Assembly: GCF_032854445.1 (NCBI RefSeq)
Contig: NC_088302.1
Coordinates: 14,005,338 to 14,069,337 of the forward strand
Direction: 5' to 3'
DNA from: Liolophura sinensis
Taxonomy: Eukaryota > Mollusca > Polyplacophora > Chitonida > Chitonidae
DNA: 64,000 nt
Below, piece after piece: positions 63,403-64,000 of this stretch. The position numbers were made by a program, and so were the translations under genes. Under the pieces are notes generated by a model, which saw nothing but the letters and a program-made list of their open reading frames with translations, was not told the origin of the DNA and did not search any database. The stretch's first letter is position 1, and each line of letters begins with the position of its first letter.

Positions 63403-63951
63403 ATGCTGTAACGAGCTAATCCTGTGATAATATATCATGACATCATACCATGAGTGATGATTAGTGTTTCGTTATTGTGGGCGCTTGTCTTGTGAATTTT
63501 AATCGTTCTTCCAGGATATCTGTGCGAATGTAAGATCAACCAGAGTTGTAAGGCGGCATTTAACTGTTCAGATTGAAATTATTAGTAATACCGGACCTGA
63601 CACGTTAAAAGTGTTTTTTCTTTTTTTCTTTTTTTCACTATACCTACGATAAACATCCCGTGATTTCTCCAAATGAAGACGAATTGCGACCTCTTGGGAT
63701 TTTTTGTGCGGATGTCTTCCTCAGTGAAAGAAGAGACATCCATTGAGATCAATAATGGCAAAGCTCTTCGTGCTTCTAGATTCCTTTCACTCAGAGCAGA
63801 ATGGAAAGTCTTCACTCTCTCATAGTAAAGGTTATGTCCGCTGTGTACCTTCGAGCATAATAAACTACACAATTCTCTTTTGCCGAAACGATATTATTGT
63901 ATAACAATGAAGTGAATGTTAATAATACTTGAATTAATCATGGTCATCCCA
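63403..63951. other. Non-coding stretch, no gene recognised
   Basis: A 96-codon minus-strand frame at 63582-63872 has no recognisable motif. Nothing else is supported. Confidence 0.45.
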
Positions 63952-64000
63952 TTCATAATAATAATAATAATTATTCTTATTATTCTTATTCTTATTCTTA
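63952..64000. repeat. (ATA)n / (TTATTC)n microsatellite at the window edge
   Basis: ATAATAATAATAATAATTAT passes into TTATTC repeats running off the end of the window. Confidence 0.9.

Overview
This window is eukaryotic nuclear DNA from an animal, most likely a mollusc or another lophotrochozoan. Three things point that way. There are class A GPCR exons bounded by canonical GT/AG splice sites. Most of the sequence is AT-rich and non-coding. The window is crowded with tRNA-derived SINEs whose bodies and tails, as I recall them, resemble those reported in bivalve and gastropod genomes (Meta-domain or RUDI-type). I could not search a database, so species and family names are inferences. I see no bacterial features such as operons, Shine-Dalgarno sites or CRISPR.

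Only one host protein-coding gene is well supported. It is a two-exon, minus-strand gene for a seven-transmembrane neuropeptide-type receptor. Exon 1 (58167-58582) carries the extracellular N-terminus and TM1-TM3. Exon 2 (48964-49672) carries TM4-TM7 and the cytoplasmic tail. An 8.5 kb intron splits the arginine codon of the E/DRY motif, and the joined reading frame is 374 codons. The only other recognisable coding sequence is a broken 5' piece of a non-LTR retrotransposon ORF2 (endonuclease domain, 34129-35014, minus strand), with one frameshift and no reverse transcriptase.

Layout: 1-9 kb is mostly featureless, with a few SINE fragments. 9.9-13.4 kb holds four tandem arrays (37, 34, 53 and 4 bp units) and a near-complete SINE sitting inside the tetranucleotide array. 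14-26 kb holds SINE fragments, a dispersed repeat called MT here, and a striking hairpin with 112 bp arms at 16.75-17.05 kb. 27.3-28.1 kb is a regular array of fifteen 56 bp units arranged as 112 bp dimers. 28.6-40 kb contains three pairs of diverged duplicated blocks, two SINEs and the LINE fragment. 40-48 kb is largely empty apart from a long (AC)n(AT)n tract. 48.9-58.6 kb is the receptor gene, whose intron holds minisatellites, MT copies and several young SINE insertions. 60.6-61.8 kb is a SINE followed by a 35 bp minisatellite, and the rest is non-coding.

The most informative observations are the receptor and its altered TM6 motif, the long hairpin, and a set of SINE copies whose 9-14 bp target-site duplications can be read directly. 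Two of those copies are nested in an older repeat. I found no multi-gene system.
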